A stretch of 64,000 bases of DNA, taken from the NCBI GenBank assembly GCA_946999045.1, contig CAMQBR010000008.1, positions 1-64,000 of the forward strand, given 5' to 3'. Made by a program: the position numbers and the translations under genes. The first letter of the stretch is position 1. Each line of letters starts with the position of its first letter. The notes under the pieces were generated by a model. The model was not told where the DNA came from, ran no database searches, and worked only from the letters and a program-made list of their open reading frames with translations. Source of the stretch: an uncultured Prevotella sp. (GTDB lineage: Bacteria > Bacteroidota > Bacteroidia > Bacteroidales > Bacteroidaceae). This document shows positions 61,183-64,000 of this stretch, piece by piece.

Positions 61183-62298
61183 TTAGTCAAATAAGATAGT
61201 AGAAGAATGTGTGCCAGCTGGGATGTGCCGCTTTACCAATGTGCCGTTAGGCTGATAAACATTGAGATAACCCAAGCCAGCAAATATAGCACCACCATGA
61301 ACAGGGTCGGTGGGGTCGGACGTTACATAGAGATAGCCCGTATGTGGGTCTACCGCCATGGCAACAGGCCATTCTACCTTTTCTTGCATATTGATTGTTT
61401 TTGTAGTCTGGTTTTGGGTATTGTACACGCTGTAGGTTACATCTTTGCCTGCCTTGCCATACGCAGCATTGCATACATAGATAAGAGCATTGTCCTTGCC
61501 AGTTGGCTTTACTGCCATCATTGTGCCCGAAGCAATCTTCTTTATCTTACCATTAGAAATCTTAAGTACCCCAGCATCTGGTTGATTCCAATTGGTATCG
61601 TATTTTCCCCAAGCCAAAACATATACATCATTACCTACACATACCACCTTTTGAGGATTGTAGATAAGCTCATCTGTCTTGTTGGTTACCTTTTTAGAGT
61701 CAAGATTAATGATAGATAGAGATGCTTCCTTATTGCCATAATCGCTATTGGCAACATATATATAATGAGAGGTAGCAGCCAGCCCTTCAGGATATTTGCC
61801 CACTGCATATACGTTGTTCAAGGCAAAATTTACCGTGTCTATTGCCAACACACTGCTGCCTTGTGTGGTAATATATACACAACCATTGGCACCAACTATT
61901 TGTCGTGGTCGGTTTCCCTTTACATCGCCAGCCAATTGTTTGGTATCAATCACTTTTACTGAACGTAGCGTATGTTTGTCTACCACCTCTATACGATTTT
62001 CGCCAAACATCACAATGTACAGTTTACTACCATAAATGGTTCCGCCATTGGCAGTCATACCCAGTGTTCTTCCGTTTACTCTGCTAAAGGCATTCTCTAC
62101 AGCCGACCAGTTGGTTTTATCTATTGAGGTTAACATACCTGGTAGTTTTGCGCCCTCATTACCTTCGCCTATCAAATAAACACCTGTGTGATGTATACTG
62201 ATGTGCGACAACTCAAGATTATCTTCATCTTCATCACACGCTACAAATGTAAATGCTGCCATGAAAAACAGCAAACAAATAGATACATACTTTTTCAT
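61183..62298 (-). CDS. BtuG-like surface beta-propeller lipoprotein
   Basis: The 371-residue protein has a lipoprotein signal (Cys21) followed by DEDED, an acidic surface-export stretch. The body is a YncE/DUF5074-type beta-propeller with repeated blades such as YITTQGSSVLAIDTVNF, VYVLAWGKYDTNW and LYVTSDPTDPVHGGAIFAG. In Bacteroides such proteins (BtuG) bind cobalamin tightly over BtuB. It stands 11 bases after a BtuB-like receptor gene, which supports the assignment. Ligand identity is inferred. Confidence 0.82.
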   Translation of the reverse strand: MKKYVSICLLFFMAAFTFVACDEDEDNLELSHISIHHTGVYLIGEGNEGAKLPGMLTSIDKTNWSAVENAFSRVNGRTLGMTANGGTIYGSKLYIVMFGENRIEVVDKHTLRSVKVIDTKQLAGDVKGNRPRQIVGANGCVYITTQGSSVLAIDTVNFALNNVYAVGKYPEGLAATSHYIYVANSDYGNKEASLSIINLDSKKVTNKTDELIYNPQKVVCVGNDVYVLAWGKYDTNWNQPDAGVLKISNGKIKKIASGTMMAVKPTGKDNALIYVCNAAYGKAGKDVTYSVYNTQNQTTKTINMQEKVEWPVAMAVDPHTGYLYVTSDPTDPVHGGAIFAGLGYLNVYQPNGTLVKRHIPAGTHSSTILFD

Positions 62299-62309
62299 AT
62301 TTACGATTT

Positions 62310-64000
62310 TTAAAATTTATATCTTGTTGATATTTGATACTGTATGCCTGGCATAGGATAGCCTGCTACAACATCATATTGCCGATTAAAAATATTTTTA
62401 ACATCAAGTTTTATTGTGAGTAATTGCTTGTTAATGGAAAACTTTCTATAAACACTGCATCCCCATTCTGTATAAGCTTTGAGTTTTGTACCAAGAATAT
62501 GCTCATTGGTTGCCCACCTGTTACTGCATGCTATGCCGTGTATCACCATGTTGATAATGGGGTTTTGTAGGGTTAATGACATGCCCATGGTGTGCTTGGG
62601 CATATAAGCTATTTGCATATTGTACAGATAAGTGGAGGATAAGGTTCTGTCAACGGCTTGCAGATAACTGTAATTTACACTTCCTGTAAGTCCTAAACAA
62701 TGTGTCATCTGCCACGATATTTGCTGGTTTATATCTACGCCTAACATTCTTACTTTACCTATATTAACCGTTCGCCATATAAACATATTGTATGGTATAC
62801 CTACTATTTTATCGGTTACATGGTTGATATAGCCGTCTATGGTAGTAGAGATATTGTATAGTGGAGTTTGCTTAAGATAAGTAAAACCCAAATTTATTTG
62901 GTTGGTAAGTTCAGGGTTTACATCTTTGCTGCCATAATGAAAGAAATAATTCTCATTAAATGTAGGCATTCTGAAGCCACGCTTATACGATACCCTTAAG
63001 AATAAGGGAAAATGTGGTAGCAACTTGTATGATACAGATAACATGGGCAAAAGTTGCTTTACGTTGCTGGCACTGCTACCTATCTCTGTATGATTAAAAT
63101 ACATAGAGCCTGATAATCGGGCTACCAATGTTATTCTGTTAGTACTGAACTTTGTTGATAGGCATTGTAACAATGAATGTCGAGAGGGGAGAACATCTGT
63201 TTTTAGGCTGCTGTGCAAGGTGTTGTACAAGTAATCTAACGCATAATTAACCGATAAATAAGAATTAACTGCATACATTACGCTGCCAAATGTATACCAT
63301 TGTTGCTGAATATATTGCGCATCCATCAATAGGTCTACATAGTTGGCGTCTGTATATATGGTTTTCGTTCTATCGTATTTGCCGCCCCATTGACAAGTCA
63401 AATGCCCCTTGCCTTGGTATCTATATTGTAGTTGAATAAAGCTATTTTCATCTTGTAGCGTTTCTTTGCTGTCGTTGGTGTAATAGCGCACAATGCCTGG
63501 CAGTTGTCTATGGCTATTGTAATAATATGCCTTTGCCATAAAATAGTGATAGGGTAGAGGTTGATAATGAATATTGGCTTCGATATGCGATGAGTTCATC
63601 TTACAGTTTTGCCTTATCTGCTGGCTAAAGGTTGATACATTTTTTAAGGAAAAGGGATAATTGTTATCGGCATGAATATATTCGACAAAAGCCGAAAGAG
63701 ATAACCAAGAGGATAAACGTTGTATATATCTTACCGACGGACTGATATAGCCGAATGAACCTATCTTAAGTCTACTATCAAAGTGTGGATTGCAGGTGCG
63801 TGGTATGTCCTGCATAGTGTTGACAGATAGCAGTGTAGGAGCAATAGCTTGTTGGGCAGATATAAAAATGTTATCATTATTACCAATGGTCAGTGTAAGG
63901 TTATCTATATTGCTCAATGAATAACGTGCAAGGTCTATACTGCCTGTTTGTACATTGTTTAATAGCATGCCGTCATAGCTTACTGCTGTGTGTTGTGTGC
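62310..64000 (-). CDS. BtuB-like TonB-dependent receptor, partial (N-terminus beyond window)
   Basis: The frame is open to the right edge, so only about 563 residues are visible. The visible start continues from VSYDGMLLNNVQTGSIDLARYSL, the plug segment typical of Bacteroidetes BtuB, followed by a beta-barrel that ends YQISTRYKF with a terminal Phe. The internal ATG at 63968 is not the true start because the codons upstream of it are in frame and stop-free. Paired with a BtuG-like lipoprotein it should import cobalamin. A cobalamin riboswitch, if any, would be beyond the edge. Confidence 0.85.
   Translation of the reverse strand, partial: TQHTAVSYDGMLLNNVQTGSIDLARYSLSNIDNLTLTIGNNDNIFISAQQAIAPTLLSVNTMQDIPRTCNPHFDSRLKIGSFGYISPSVRYIQRLSSWLSLSAFVEYIHADNNYPFSLKNVSTFSQQIRQNCKMNSSHIEANIHYQPLPYHYFMAKAYYYNSHRQLPGIVRYYTNDSKETLQDENSFIQLQYRYQGKGHLTCQWGGKYDRTKTIYTDANYVDLLMDAQYIQQQWYTFGSVMYAVNSYLSVNYALDYLYNTLHSSLKTDVLPSRHSLLQCLSTKFSTNRITLVARLSGSMYFNHTEIGSSASNVKQLLPMLSVSYKLLPHFPLFLRVSYKRGFRMPTFNENYFFHYGSKDVNPELTNQINLGFTYLKQTPLYNISTTIDGYINHVTDKIVGIPYNMFIWRTVNIGKVRMLGVDINQQISWQMTHCLGLTGSVNYSYLQAVDRTLSSTYLYNMQIAYMPKHTMGMSLTLQNPIINMVIHGIACSNRWATNEHILGTKLKAYTEWGCSVYRKFSINKQLLTIKLDVKNIFNRQYDVVAGYPMPGIQYQISTRYKF

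Overview
The window looks like chromosomal DNA of a low-GC member of the Bacteroidales, most plausibly Prevotella or a close relative. I infer this from gene content and signals, not from a marker gene. It carries two SusC/SusD pairs, a FecR/ECF sigma pair, a Ser-type sulfatase, a DUF5723-like outer membrane protein and a BtuB/BtuG-like pair. Its promoters follow the Bacteroidetes TAnnTTTG (-7) and TTTG (-33) pattern about 20 bp apart, and Shine-Dalgarno sequences are nearly absent. No rRNA, tRNA, CRISPR array, phage or intact transposase gene was seen.

Layout. 1-4.6 kb: the end of an unknown gene, a bidirectional terminator, uraA with a small membrane protein (minus strand), then a FetA/FetB-like pair whose ATPase has lost its catalytic motifs, and a lipoprotein nuclease. 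5-9.8 kb: Nif3, a zinc-ribbon coiled-coil protein, an HsdR-N-like nuclease fold, HolA and an HTH regulator. 9.8-11.4 kb: a long non-coding stretch with a 22-bp iterated repeat and a cluster of stem-loops. 11.4-14.2 kb: pyrK-pyrD and an M48 peptidase. 14.7-25.3 kb: a six-gene envelope operon (CbiK/CbiX-type chelatase, SusC, SusD, lipoprotein, M16 peptidase, ChaN), probably for tetrapyrrole or metal capture. 25.9-31.5 kb: NfeD/SPFH, a divergent WecB-like protein, and a copper ATPase preceded by a tandem copy of its own metal-binding domain. 31.7-36.3 kb: a secreted protein, a gene remnant, a DAHP synthase/chorismate mutase, an EamA transporter and an EEP nuclease. 36.5-41.6 kb: ffh, folD, a TPR protein and a four-subunit 2-oxoacid:ferredoxin oxidoreductase. 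41.9-46 kb: a DUF5723-like protein, OmpA and an acyl-ACP thioesterase.

46.6-49.8 kb (minus) is a compact four-gene operon of nucleotidyltransferase, ATP-grasp-like protein, CDP-alcohol phosphotransferase and HAD phosphatase. It reads as a pathway that activates a polar head group and transfers it to a lipid or polyol. 50-61 kb (minus) is a polysaccharide utilisation locus (ECF sigma, FecR, STN-containing SusC, SusD, sulfatase) with a GH20 hexosaminidase next to it, suggesting growth on sulfated N-acetylhexosamine glycans. 61.2-64 kb (minus) is a BtuG/BtuB-like cobalamin capture pair whose BtuB runs off the right edge.

A family of short non-autonomous repeats, with terminal inverted repeats ggttctataaatta / taatttatagaacc, occurs at least eight times between 4.7 and 43.9 kb, nearly always just upstream of genes. 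It was not seen in the last 20 kb.
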